NCBI GenBank assembly: GCA_023423215.1
Contig: JAFAFZ010000431.1
Span: 1-6,213 of the forward strand
DNA: 6,213 bases
Reading direction: 5' to 3'
Origin: Actinomycetes bacterium
Lineage (GTDB): Bacteria; Actinomycetota; Acidimicrobiia; Acidimicrobiales; Microtrichaceae
Under the pieces are notes generated by a model that was not told the DNA's origin, did not search any database, and saw only the letters and a program-made list of their open reading frames with translations. Every line of letters begins with the position of its first letter. The stretch's first letter is position 1. Below are positions 1 to 5,553 of this stretch, piece by piece. A program made the translations under genes and the position numbers.

Positions 1-729
1 GAAGTAGGGCGCGGCCGACAGCCGGAGCAGGCGCCACAGCATCGTCGCCGCGGCGCGGTCGCCGTCGAGCCGCTCGCGCCAGCGGGCAGCGGAGGCCTTC
101 GCCGCGGTGGTGGTCAGGCGGGTGTACGCGGCACGCGTCGCGTCGTCGCCCCAGTCCTTGGGGATGCGCGTGCGCAGCTCGCGGCGCTGGGTCTTCGTGA
201 GCGCGGCCACGGCCTCGGGCAGCTCCAGGTCGCCGCCGACCGCGCGTCGCACGTGCTGGTAGAGCTCCTGGTGCTCGGCCGGTGCGACGGCGTCGAACCA
301 GTCGGCGTCCGAGCGGCCCGCCGCCGCACCGGAGAGGCAGCGGTCGAACAGCGCCCACGGCGAGGCGTTGTGCAGCACCTTCGAGAGGTACTTGCAGCTG
401 ACGAGGTAGACGTGGTCGATGCGCAGGTCGGCCGGGACGACGCCGTCGCCCGGGTCCCGTCGGCCGCCGGTCCACTCGACCAGCAGCGGTGGGCGGCCGC
501 GCAGGCCGTCCTCGGCGAGCAGGAAGGCTCGGCCGTTGTTCCACGCCGCCAGGAAGTCGTGGTCGTGCGCACGGTCGTGACGGGCGTCGCGCAGGCGCTG
601 CCACGCCTGGTCGTCGACGTGGTGCAGGGCGGCCGGTCGTCCGCCGCCGAGGACGTCGTCGAGCGTGGCGTGGCCCAACATCGCCAGGCCGGTCACGATC
701 TCGGTGATCTCGGTCCGGAGCGCGGGCAC
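1..729 (-). CDS. Hypothetical protein, 3' end cut by the left edge
   Basis: I do not recognise the family. Reading the minus strand from a GTG at 729 gives 243 codons with no stop to the window edge and strong third-position G/C. The product looks soluble, with no signal peptide or membrane helix. It begins VPALRTEITEIVTGLAMLGH. Its best candidate core is a hydrophobic strand ending in a charged motif at residues 104-117 (IDHVYLVSCKYLSK), followed by HNASPWALFDR. Glu85, Asp105 and Lys113 lie around this core in a way loosely reminiscent of PD-(D/E)xK nucleases, but the canonical E-x-K is S-C-K here, so that is speculation. The rest is helical and rich in Arg, Ala and Asp. No Shine-Dalgarno is obvious upstream of the GTG and the frame stays open further upstream, so the start is uncertain; Val12 or Met17 are alternatives. 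The gene is divergent from the isomerase-like gene across a 97 bp spacer. Confidence 0.8.
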   Translation of the reverse strand, partial: MPALRTEITEIVTGLAMLGHATLDDVLGGGRPAALHHVDDQAWQRLRDARHDRAHDHDFLAAWNNGRAFLLAEDGLRGRPPLLVEWTGGRRDPGDGVVPADLRIDHVYLVSCKYLSKVLHNASPWALFDRCLSGAAAGRSDADWFDAVAPAEHQELYQHVRRAVGGDLELPEAVAALTKTQRRELRTRIPKDWGDDATRAAYTRLTTTAAKASAARWRERLDGDRAAATMLWRLLRLSAAPYF

Positions 730-770
730 GGGCGCATCATGGCGCAGATCGGGTGCCCGGCACGCGGCAC

Positions 771-776
771 TAGGGT
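771..776 (+). promoter_or_regulatory. Possible -10 element for the 827-1601 gene pair
   Basis: TAGGGT fits the TAnnnT -10 consensus of actinobacterial housekeeping promoters and lies 50 bp before the ATG at 827. I see no convincing TTGACA-like -35 at 16-18 bp upstream. The same hexamer occurs ahead of the ABC ATPase gene on the other strand (5553-5548). A start of transcription near 782-785 would place the 789-807 palindrome at the very beginning of the transcript. This is inference from one hexamer. Confidence 0.3.
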
Positions 777-788
777 GACGTGACCAGC

Positions 789-807
789 GTCTGACGACCC
801 GTCAGAC
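789..807. promoter_or_regulatory. 19 bp inverted repeat, candidate operator or leader hairpin
   Basis: GTCTGACG and CGTCAGAC are perfect 8 bp inverted arms separated by ACC. The repeat lies 13 bp after the possible -10 (771-776) and about 20 bp before the ATG at 827. Size and position suit a dimeric repressor operator, for example of TetR or similar type, blocking promoter clearance. As RNA it could form an 8 bp stem, although a 3 nt loop is tight. No regulator gene is visible in the window, so the binding protein is unknown. Confidence 0.45.
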
Positions 808-826
808 CCGCATCCCGGGGGACCAC

Positions 827-1210
827 ATGCCGACGACCGACGAGATGAAGGCCGCCGTCCAGGCGTACACCGCGGCGCACACCGCCGGGGACATCGACGG
901 CATCGTCGCCGTATTCGCCACGGACGCCGTGGTGGCCGATCCGGTCGACGCCCCCGCCTTCGTCGGCCACGACGCCATCCGCGAGTTCTTCACCGGCACG
1001 CACCAGATGGCCGACTCGCTCGAGCTGCTGGTGACCGGTCCCATCCGCGCCGTCGACCGCTTCGCCGCCGCGCCGCTGCGCGCCGTCACCAAGATCGGGG
1101 ACAGCAAGTTCGCGGTCGACATCATCGACGTGTTCACCTTCGACGACGAGGGCAAGATCAGCGACATGAAGGCGTACTGGACCGCGACCGACATCGCGCC
1201 CGTCGACTGA
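827..1210 (+). CDS. Ketosteroid-isomerase-like NTF2-fold protein (SnoaL-like)
   Basis: This 127-residue protein is full length for the NTF2/SnoaL-like cone fold, with no signal peptide or membrane helix, so it should be cytoplasmic. It matches the bacterial delta5-3-ketosteroid isomerase pattern: an N-terminal helix ending in Tyr14, then AGDIDGIVAVFATDAVVADP with Asp38, the GHDAIREFF helix (47-55), and a C-terminal strand with Asp101 in VDIIDVFTF. Compared from memory with the Comamonas testosteroni enzyme, Tyr14, Asp38 and Asp101 fall on the oxyanion-hole tyrosine, the proton-shuttling aspartate and the second oxyanion aspartate (Asp99). Position 55 is Phe where that enzyme has Tyr. In that family the reaction moves a C=C bond into conjugation with the 3-keto group of a steroid. 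The true substrate here is unknown, because the fold also serves polyketide cyclases, dehydratases and hydrolases, and no steroid genes are nearby. GGGGGA at 817-822 can act as the ribosome binding site for the ATG at 827. Confidence 0.85.
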   Translation: MPTTDEMKAAVQAYTAAHTAGDIDGIVAVFATDAVVADPVDAPAFVGHDAIREFFTGTHQMADSLELLVTGPIRAVDRFAAAPLRAVTKIGDSKFAVDIIDVFTFDDEGKISDMKAYWTATDIAPVD

Positions 1211-1230
1211 TGGCGCGTCGGCCGACATGA
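1210..1230 (+). other. Six-codon mini-ORF linking the two plus-strand genes
   Basis: The stop of the isomerase-like gene (TGA, 1208-1210) overlaps an ATG at 1210-1212 as TGATG. That ATG opens a six-codon frame (MARRPT). Its own TGA (1228-1230) overlaps the ATG of the next gene (1227-1229) as ATGA. Overlaps of this kind are classic sites of translational reinitiation. No good Shine-Dalgarno precedes the ATG at 1227, which makes coupling attractive. It may be chance; a functional peptide is not claimed. Confidence 0.3.
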
Positions 1231-1601
1231 CGCAGGTGCTCGTCGGCCTGGCGCTGCTCCTCGCGGGTGGGGCCGAGCTGTGGACGTGCTGGCTCGGCTC
1301 GCAGCGGCGGCTCCGCCCGAACGGGTTCGTCGGTGTGCGCCTGCCGTCCACCCGCCGCAGCGACGCCGCCTGGTACGCGGCGCACGAGGCCGCGGCCGCG
1401 CCCATGGGGGTCGCCGGCGGCGTGGGTGCGTTCTGCGGGCTCGGCGTCCTGGTCACGGGCCTGGACACGATCGGCGTGGCCGTCGCCGTGATCGGCACCG
1501 TCGCGCTGCTGGCCGGCCCGTCGATCGCGACGGTCGCCGCGGTCGGCGCAGCCGCCAAGGTGGACGACCTACCGGCCGACGGCCCCGACTTCGGGGGCTG
1601 A
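1227..1601 (+). CDS. SdpI-like small membrane protein
   Basis: This 124-residue integral membrane protein has about three helices: residues 3-23, 55-78 and 81-109. A basic cytoplasmic-type loop holds RRLRPNGFVGVRLPSTRRS, followed by DAAWYAAHEAAAAPMG. This N-x-hydrophobic-G-hydrophobic-R-x-P-(S/T) segment followed by a Trp-x(3)-His helix is the recognisable signature of the SdpI/YhfL family. Bacillus SdpI is the immunity and signalling protein against the SdpC killing factor, but most actinobacterial relatives are uncharacterised and have no toxin partner. No SdpC-like toxin or SdpR-like repressor is seen here, so immunity should not be assumed. The C-terminal tail (110-124) is acidic and Gly/Pro-rich. 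The gene starts 16 bp after the isomerase-like stop and is probably co-transcribed with it. The ATG has weak ribosome-binding sequence. Confidence 0.75.
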   Translation: MTQVLVGLALLLAGGAELWTCWLGSQRRLRPNGFVGVRLPSTRRSDAAWYAAHEAAAAPMGVAGGVGAFCGLGVLVTGLDTIGVAVAVIGTVALLAGPSIATVAAVGAAAKVDDLPADGPDFGG

Positions 1602-1634
1602 GCGGCGGCGGCCCCGTGGAACGGTGCCGGCGGA

Positions 1635-1650
1635 CGCTTCCGCGGAAGCG
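1635..1650. terminator. 16 bp palindrome between convergent genes, candidate bidirectional terminator
   Basis: CGCTTCCGCGGAAGCG is a perfect palindrome that can fold as a 6 bp stem with a CGCG loop on either strand. It sits in the 58 bp between the stop of the SdpI-like gene (1601) and the stop of the oppositely oriented oxidoreductase (1660), exactly where both transcripts should end. There is no U-tract, as is common for terminator-like hairpins in GC-rich actinobacteria, so efficiency cannot be judged. Confidence 0.5.
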
Positions 1651-1659
1651 CCTCGCGGT

Positions 1660-2049
1660 TCAGGCTCGGCCGAGGATGCGGTCGACGCTGATCTCGAGCG
1701 CGACGCGGTCCGTGCGCTCGCCCGGCTCGCGGTACCGCGCGCTGTAGCCCGCGACGGCCGCGGCGACCCGCTCCGGGTCCGAGGTCACCTCGATGGTGCC
1801 TTCGAGCGAGAGCCAGCGGCCGCCGTCGACCTGGCTCACCACCGCGCGTCCGCCGCGCGCCGCGTTGCGGACCTTGGTCGAGCCGTCGAAGGTGATGATC
1901 CGTACCAACTTGGTGGTCGGGTCGTAGCTGAACCCGACCGGCACGACGTGCGGCGAGCCATCCGCGCGCAGCGTCGTGAGCGTCGCGAGGTGGCGCTCCT
2001 CGAGGAACTCGAGGGTGCTCTTCGGCAGGTGGTCGGGGTCGAGGGACAA
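1660..2049 (-). CDS. PPOX-class split-barrel oxidoreductase, probably F420-dependent (Rv1155-like)
   Basis: This 129-residue protein fits the pyridoxamine-5'-phosphate-oxidase-like split beta-barrel family and is closest in pattern to the actinobacterial F420-binding Rv1155 group. Visible landmarks are the first barrel strands HLATLTTLRADGSPHVVPVG (20-39), the STKVRN segment (57-62) typically near the cofactor phosphate, and VSQVDGGRWLSLEGTIEV (71-88), ending in LEISVDRILG. Such proteins act as cytoplasmic homodimers and move hydride between reduced F420 (or flavin) and small or heterocyclic substrates; biliverdin reduction is known for some relatives. The substrate is not predictable. The chosen start is TTG at 2049, supported by GGAG at 2058-2055 with a 5 nt spacer; no ATG or GTG start is available nearby in frame. 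It lies 43 bp downstream of the permease on the same strand and could be the third gene of that operon. FMN rather than F420 cannot be excluded. Confidence 0.88.
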   Translation of the reverse strand: MSLDPDHLPKSTLEFLEERHLATLTTLRADGSPHVVPVGFSYDPTTKLVRIITFDGSTKVRNAARGGRAVVSQVDGGRWLSLEGTIEVTSDPERVAAAVAGYSARYREPGERTDRVALEISVDRILGRA

Positions 2050-2050
2050 C

Positions 2051-2092
2051 GGGGCTCCGGGTCGGGTCGGGAGTGCGGGCCTGGGACTGGGG
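2051..2092 (+). other. Dense G-run tract, candidate G-quadruplex (C-rich leader on the coding strand)
   Basis: Seven runs of three or four G occur on the plus strand at 2051-2054, 2059-2061, 2064-2066, 2069-2071, 2077-2079, 2083-2085 and 2089-2092, separated by loops of 4, 2, 2, 5, 3 and 3 nt. Four such runs suffice for a quadruplex, so several registers are possible. The tract fills the gap between the permease stop (2095-2093) and the oxidoreductase TTG (2049). The minus-strand transcript is correspondingly C-rich there: 25 C against 10 G in 43 nt. Confidence 0.6.
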
Positions 2093-4735
2093 TCAGACCG
2101 ACGAGATCGCCTTCAGCACGTCGAGCCGCGACGCGCGCCACGCCGGCAGCACCGCGGCGAACACGCCGGCGATCGCCGCGATCAGCGTGATCGCGATGAG
2201 CTGGACGATCGGCAGCGTGTAGCGGAACAGGTCGGGCGAGTCGGCCGCGATCACCCGTGACAGCGCGAACGAGAAGGCGATGCCGATGGCCAGGCCGATG
2301 AGCGTGCCGAACACGGCGATGATCATCGACTCGCCGATGATCGTGCCCCGGAGCTGCCCCCGCTTCATGCCGACCGCTCGCAGCAGGCCGAGCTCGCGGG
2401 TGCGTTCCAGCACCGACAGCGACAGCGTGTTCGCGATGCCGATCAGGGCGATGATGACCGCAAGGCCCAGCAGGCCGTAGACGATCGCCAGGAACGTGTC
2501 GAACGGCGCGGTCTGGGCGTCGGCGTACTCCTGGAGGTCCTGCACCGTGATGGCGGGCGAGTCCGCCACGATCTCGTCGAGCTGCTCGCGCAGCTCGCCC
2601 AGGTCCGCGTCGGGTGCCGCCACCACGTAGTCGAGGAAGTCGACGTTGAACAGCGAGAGCGAGTTCGCCTCGAAGGTCTCCATCGGGATGAAGTAGTTAC
2701 CGGTACCGGCGTCGGTGTCGAAGGTGAGCGCCAGCTCGAGCTCCTGCACGCCGGTCTGTGCGAAGTACACGGGGATGCGGTCGCCGACCCGCCAACCACG
2801 GTCCTCGGCGACCTTGGCCAGCGCCGCCATCGTGCCGGGGACGAGGTCCTCGGGCGACCCCTCCAACTCGCCCAGGTCGACGACCTGGAAGAAGGTGTCG
2901 GGCTCGATGCCCAGCACGAAGTCGTCCTGGCCCGGCGGCGCGGTGTCGGTCGCGCCGGTCCCCGTGGGCGCCTCCTCGGCCTGCCCCGCGACCTTGCGCT
3001 GCGCGTAGGCGTCGGTCAGGCGGAACGGCCCGAACCGCACGGGGCTGGCCAGCTCGACGTCGGGCAGGGCGCGGATCTCGTCGATGGCACCGGTCGGGAT
3101 GCCGGTGCCGAACGCGAAGGTGCCGGCGCTGACGATGTAGTCCGCCTTGACCGACGAGCTCACCGCCTGGTCGACGCTGGCCTTGATCGAGCTGGCCATG
3201 ATCGCGATCAGCGTGACGAGCGGGACGCCGATGGTCAGCGCTGCTGCGGTCGCTGCGGTGCGTCGCGGGTTGCGCGCCGCGTTCTCGCCGGCGAGTCGCG
3301 GTGTGACGGAACCGCCGCGTGAGAACGGCCAGGCCAGCAGCCGGCTGACCGGGGCGGCGATGAGCGGGGCCAGGATGACGGCGACCGAGACGAGGAACAG
3401 CACTGCGCCGCCCCCGAAGAGCACGAGCGGGTTGCCGCCCGCGTCGGCCAGGCCGAACCCGAGCAGCGTGACGCCGACGACCAGGAACAGCGAGCCCCAC
3501 ACGACACGGCCGACCGACACGCTGGATCGATCCACCGCGACGTCGGACAGCGCCGCGATGGGCGGCACCCGCGTCGAGCGCCAGGCGGGGACCAGCCCCG
3601 ACAGGACCGTGACGCCGATGCCGATGACGAAGGCCGAGATCACCGCGGCCGCCGGCACCGACGGCAGCCCGGAGGGGACCGTGAAGAACTCGCCGACGAC
3701 GACCTTGAGCACCGCGCCGAGCACTGCGCCGAGCACGAGGCCGAGCACCGACGCGACCAGGCCGACGATCGCTGCCTCGAGCACGGTCGCGGAGAGCACC
3801 TGGCGGCGCTGCGCGCCGATGGCCCGCAGCAGCGCCGTCTCGCGCGTGCGCTGGGCGACGAGGATCGAGAAGGTGTTGTAGATGATGAAGCAGGCGACGA
3901 AGAGCGCGATGTAGCCGAACACCGTGACGAAGGTCGACAGGATGTCGACGAACTGCGAGATCGCCTCCTGGTTCTCGGTCGTCCACTCCTCGCCGGTCAG
4001 CACCTGCTGCTGGGGAAGGTCGTCCGCGATCGCCCGGGCGAGGTCGGTCTGGCTCACGCCGTCGACCGCGTGCGCTGCGACGTAGCTGAACTGGTCCGGC
4101 AGCTGGCCGAGGCGCTGCGCGGTCGGGGTCGTGAACAGCAGCACACGGGCCCCGCTCGACTGCGTGCCGTCCTCGCCCAGGCCGGCCAGGCCGACCAGCT
4201 CGAACTGCTCGGCGCCGCCCGAGGCCGAGATCTGGACCTGGTCGCCGACGGAGTAGCCGGCCTGCTCGGCGCTCTGGAAGTCGAGAACGATCTCGTCGTC
4301 CGCCCGGGGCTCGTGCCCCTTCGTCAGCTTGCCGAGCTGCAGGTCGGGGTCGTCGATCCAGTTGTAGACGAGGGTTGGCGGGCCGAAGCTGGAGCCGACG
4401 ATCTTGCCGTCGGTGCCGACGAGCTGCGCGGTGGTCGTCTCGACGACCCCACGCGCGCTCTGGACGCCGTCGACGACGGCGACCTGCTCGACCAGGTCGG
4501 CCGGCACCGGGCTGCGCAGCTCCTGGCCGAAGCCGACGTCCTGGACCTGCGGCGACCGCACCACGGCGTCGAAGCCGTCGTAGACGTCACCGATGATCGA
4601 CTCGATCGAGTCCTTCAGGACCGTGGACAGGACCTGGGTGCCGGTCAGGAACGCGATGCCCAGCACGATCGCCAGGCCCGTGGTGACCAGTCGGCGCTTG
4701 CGCGCCAGGATGTCCTTCAGCGCGACGCGGAACAC
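2093..4735 (-). CDS. ABC transporter permease, FtsX/MacB type, duplicated 10-helix form
   Basis: This 880-residue inner membrane protein is the channel or mechanotransmission subunit paired with the upstream ATPase. Predicted helices lie near 17-37, 266-293, 319-347, 361-385, 411-430, 437-466, 493-515, 747-775, 799-825 and 841-866. Two extracytoplasmic core domains fall at about 38-265 and 516-746. Two FtsX domains carry matching motifs: QRTRETALLRAIGAQRRQV (295-313) with PAWRSTR (383-389), and ERTRELGLLRAVGMKRGQL (777-795) with PAWRASR (864-870). The cytoplasmic linker GENAARNPRRTAATAA (483-498) precedes the second half. The N-terminus FRVALKDILARKRR is typical of the family. A low-complexity Gly/Thr/Ala/Pro/Glu loop interrupts the second core domain at about 583-605. 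The start is GTG at 4735, 7 bp after the ATPase stop; its best Shine-Dalgarno-like GGGG (4751-4748) is 12 nt away, so translational coupling is likely. The family handles lipoproteins, lipids, peptides or signals; the substrate is unknown. Confidence 0.95.
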   Translation of the reverse strand: MFRVALKDILARKRRLVTTGLAIVLGIAFLTGTQVLSTVLKDSIESIIGDVYDGFDAVVRSPQVQDVGFGQELRSPVPADLVEQVAVVDGVQSARGVVETTTAQLVGTDGKIVGSSFGPPTLVYNWIDDPDLQLGKLTKGHEPRADDEIVLDFQSAEQAGYSVGDQVQISASGGAEQFELVGLAGLGEDGTQSSGARVLLFTTPTAQRLGQLPDQFSYVAAHAVDGVSQTDLARAIADDLPQQQVLTGEEWTTENQEAISQFVDILSTFVTVFGYIALFVACFIIYNTFSILVAQRTRETALLRAIGAQRRQVLSATVLEAAIVGLVASVLGLVLGAVLGAVLKVVVGEFFTVPSGLPSVPAAAVISAFVIGIGVTVLSGLVPAWRSTRVPPIAALSDVAVDRSSVSVGRVVWGSLFLVVGVTLLGFGLADAGGNPLVLFGGGAVLFLVSVAVILAPLIAAPVSRLLAWPFSRGGSVTPRLAGENAARNPRRTAATAAALTIGVPLVTLIAIMASSIKASVDQAVSSSVKADYIVSAGTFAFGTGIPTGAIDEIRALPDVELASPVRFGPFRLTDAYAQRKVAGQAEEAPTGTGATDTAPPGQDDFVLGIEPDTFFQVVDLGELEGSPEDLVPGTMAALAKVAEDRGWRVGDRIPVYFAQTGVQELELALTFDTDAGTGNYFIPMETFEANSLSLFNVDFLDYVVAAPDADLGELREQLDEIVADSPAITVQDLQEYADAQTAPFDTFLAIVYGLLGLAVIIALIGIANTLSLSVLERTRELGLLRAVGMKRGQLRGTIIGESMIIAVFGTLIGLAIGIAFSFALSRVIAADSPDLFRYTLPIVQLIAITLIAAIAGVFAAVLPAWRASRLDVLKAISSV
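3707..3754. repeat. Four imperfect 12 bp tandem units inside the permease gene
   Basis: On the plus strand four consecutive 12 bp units begin gagcac or gagcacc, at 3707-3718, 3719-3730, 3731-3742 and 3743-3754. In the permease frame they encode residues 328-343 as four (G/A)-x-V-L tetrads (ASVL, GLVL, GAVL, GAVL) in the third membrane helix. The unit is a multiple of three, so gain or loss of a copy would keep the frame but shift the helix by four residues. Confidence 0.6.
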
Positions 4736-4742
4736 GGCGGGT

Positions 4743-5486
4743 TCAGTCCCCGAGCTGCTTCATGAGGTCGAGCACCCGCTCCGCGGTGGGCTCGATCATC
4801 TCGTCGCGGATCTGGCCGTCGGCCAGGAACACCACGCGGTCCGCGTGGGCGGCCGCCGTGGGGTCGTGGGTGACCATGACGATGGTCTGTCCCAGGTCCG
4901 ACACGGCGTGGCGCATGAACTCGAGCAGGTCCGAGCCGGAGCGCGAGTCCAGGTTGCCCGTCGGCTCGTCCGCGAAGACGATCTCGGGCTGGCTCGCCAG
5001 TGCCCGTGCGACCGCGACGCGCTGCTGCTGGCCGCCGGATAGCTCGCTCGGCCGGTGGGCCAGACGGGGGCGGAGACCGACGGTGTCGATCACCTGGTCC
5101 ATCCACTCGACGTCGGGCTTGCGGCCGGCCAGGTCCATGGGGAGCGTGATGTTCTCGGCCGCCGAGAGCGTCGGGATCAGGTTGAACGCCTGGAAGATGA
5201 AGCCGATGCGATCGCGGCGCAGCTCGGTCAGGTGCGCCTCGCTCAGCGTGTCCAGGTAGGTGTCGCCGATGAACACCCGGCCGTCCGACAAGCGGTCGAG
5301 GCCGGCCAGGCAGTGCATGAGCGTCGACTTGCCCGAGCCCGAGGGGCCCATGATCGCGGTGAAGCGGCTGCGCTCGAAGCTGACCGTGACGCCGTCGAGC
5401 GCGCGGACCTCGGTGTCGCCCTCGCCGTAGATCTTGACGGCGTCGATCGCTCCGGCCGCGGCGGTGTCGGTCACCACTGAGGACAT
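4743..5486 (-). CDS. ABC transporter ATP-binding protein, LolD/MacB type
   Basis: This 247-residue cytoplasmic ATPase powers the adjacent permease. All nucleotide-binding motifs are intact: A-loop Tyr20, Walker A GPSGSGKST (47-55), Q-loop Gln99 in FIFQAFNLIP, signature LSGGQQQR (149-156), Walker B IVFADEPT (169-176) with catalytic Glu174, D-loop GNLDS (177-181) and H-loop His207. The FQAFNLIPTLSAAENITLPM stretch after the Q-loop is characteristic of the LolD/MacB/FtsE-like branch that pairs with FtsX-type permeases. The start is the ATG at 5486-5484, because AAGGGAG at 5499-5493 is a near-ideal ribosome binding site with a 6 nt spacer. The frame is open 41 codons further upstream, but that extension is Pro/Arg-rich, has no family counterpart and would overlap the preceding gene. 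The stop lies 7 bp before the permease GTG, so the two are one operon. Confidence 0.96.
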   Translation of the reverse strand: MSSVVTDTAAAGAIDAVKIYGEGDTEVRALDGVTVSFERSRFTAIMGPSGSGKSTLMHCLAGLDRLSDGRVFIGDTYLDTLSEAHLTELRRDRIGFIFQAFNLIPTLSAAENITLPMDLAGRKPDVEWMDQVIDTVGLRPRLAHRPSELSGGQQQRVAVARALASQPEIVFADEPTGNLDSRSGSDLLEFMRHAVSDLGQTIVMVTHDPTAAAHADRVVFLADGQIRDEMIEPTAERVLDLMKQLGD

Positions 5487-5522
5487 GTCGCTCTCCCTTC
5501 GGGGCGGTCGAGCGGGGACGAG

Positions 5523-5543
5523 GGCCCGCGGCTCGCCGCGGCC
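5523..5543. terminator. GC-rich hairpin in the leader of the ABC operon
   Basis: Two CCGCGG arms (5526-5531 and 5536-5541) flank a 4 nt loop, and the stem is extended by GG (5523-5524) pairing with CC (5542-5543) around one bulged base. It lies 8 bp after the stop of the gene entering from the right (5551) and 37 bp before the ATPase ATG. It may terminate the upstream gene without a U-tract. If the promoter at 5553-5548 is real, it may instead form a structure at the extreme 5' end of the ABC transcript. Confidence 0.4.
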
Positions 5544-5547
5544 GACC

Positions 5548-5553
5548 ACCCTA
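5548..5553 (-). promoter_or_regulatory. Possible -10 element for the ABC transporter operon
   Basis: On the minus strand TAGGGT reads from 5553 to 5548 and includes the TAG stop of the upstream gene. It is the same hexamer found before the 827 gene. A start of transcription near 5541 would give a leader of about 55 nt. No clear -35 is seen. Read-through from the upstream gene, only 64 bp away, is an equally possible source of the transcript. Confidence 0.3.

Noticed and set aside
114..572. Minus-strand 152-codon frame
   Set aside because: It is Ser/Thr/Arg-rich low-complexity translation typical of an off-frame reading of GC-rich coding DNA, overlapped by the real minus-strand frame.
253..783. 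Plus-strand open frame of 176 codons opposite the left-edge gene
   Set aside because: It is antisense to the better minus-strand frame, which has an open 243-codon run and natural protein composition. The plus-strand product is a Val/Arg/Gly/Ala-rich shadow.
770..1558. Minus-strand 262-codon frame
   Set aside because: It runs antisense to both the isomerase-like and SdpI-like genes, which match known families.
2092..2098. GTCAGAC at the end of the permease, identical to one arm of the 789-807 palindrome
   Set aside because: It is a single 7-mer without a partner arm, partly set by the Val-stop codons; most likely coincidence.
1624..2190. Plus-strand 188-codon frame
   Set aside because: It is antisense to the oxidoreductase and crosses the permease stop; composition is Arg/Ala-rich with no recognisable domain.
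2697..3986. Minus-strand 429-codon frame inside the permease
   Set aside because: It is an Arg/Gly/His-rich off-frame translation of the permease, whose own frame carries all FtsX motifs.
4070..4765. Plus-strand 231-codon frame
   Set aside because: It is antisense to the permease start region, rich in Asp/Val/Leu/Arg from complementing coding codons, with no family match I recognise.
1227..5486. Idea that the SdpI-like protein and the exporter form a bacteriocin immunity/export system
   Set aside because: They are on opposite strands in different transcription units, and no toxin precursor, processing protease or SdpR-like regulator is present.
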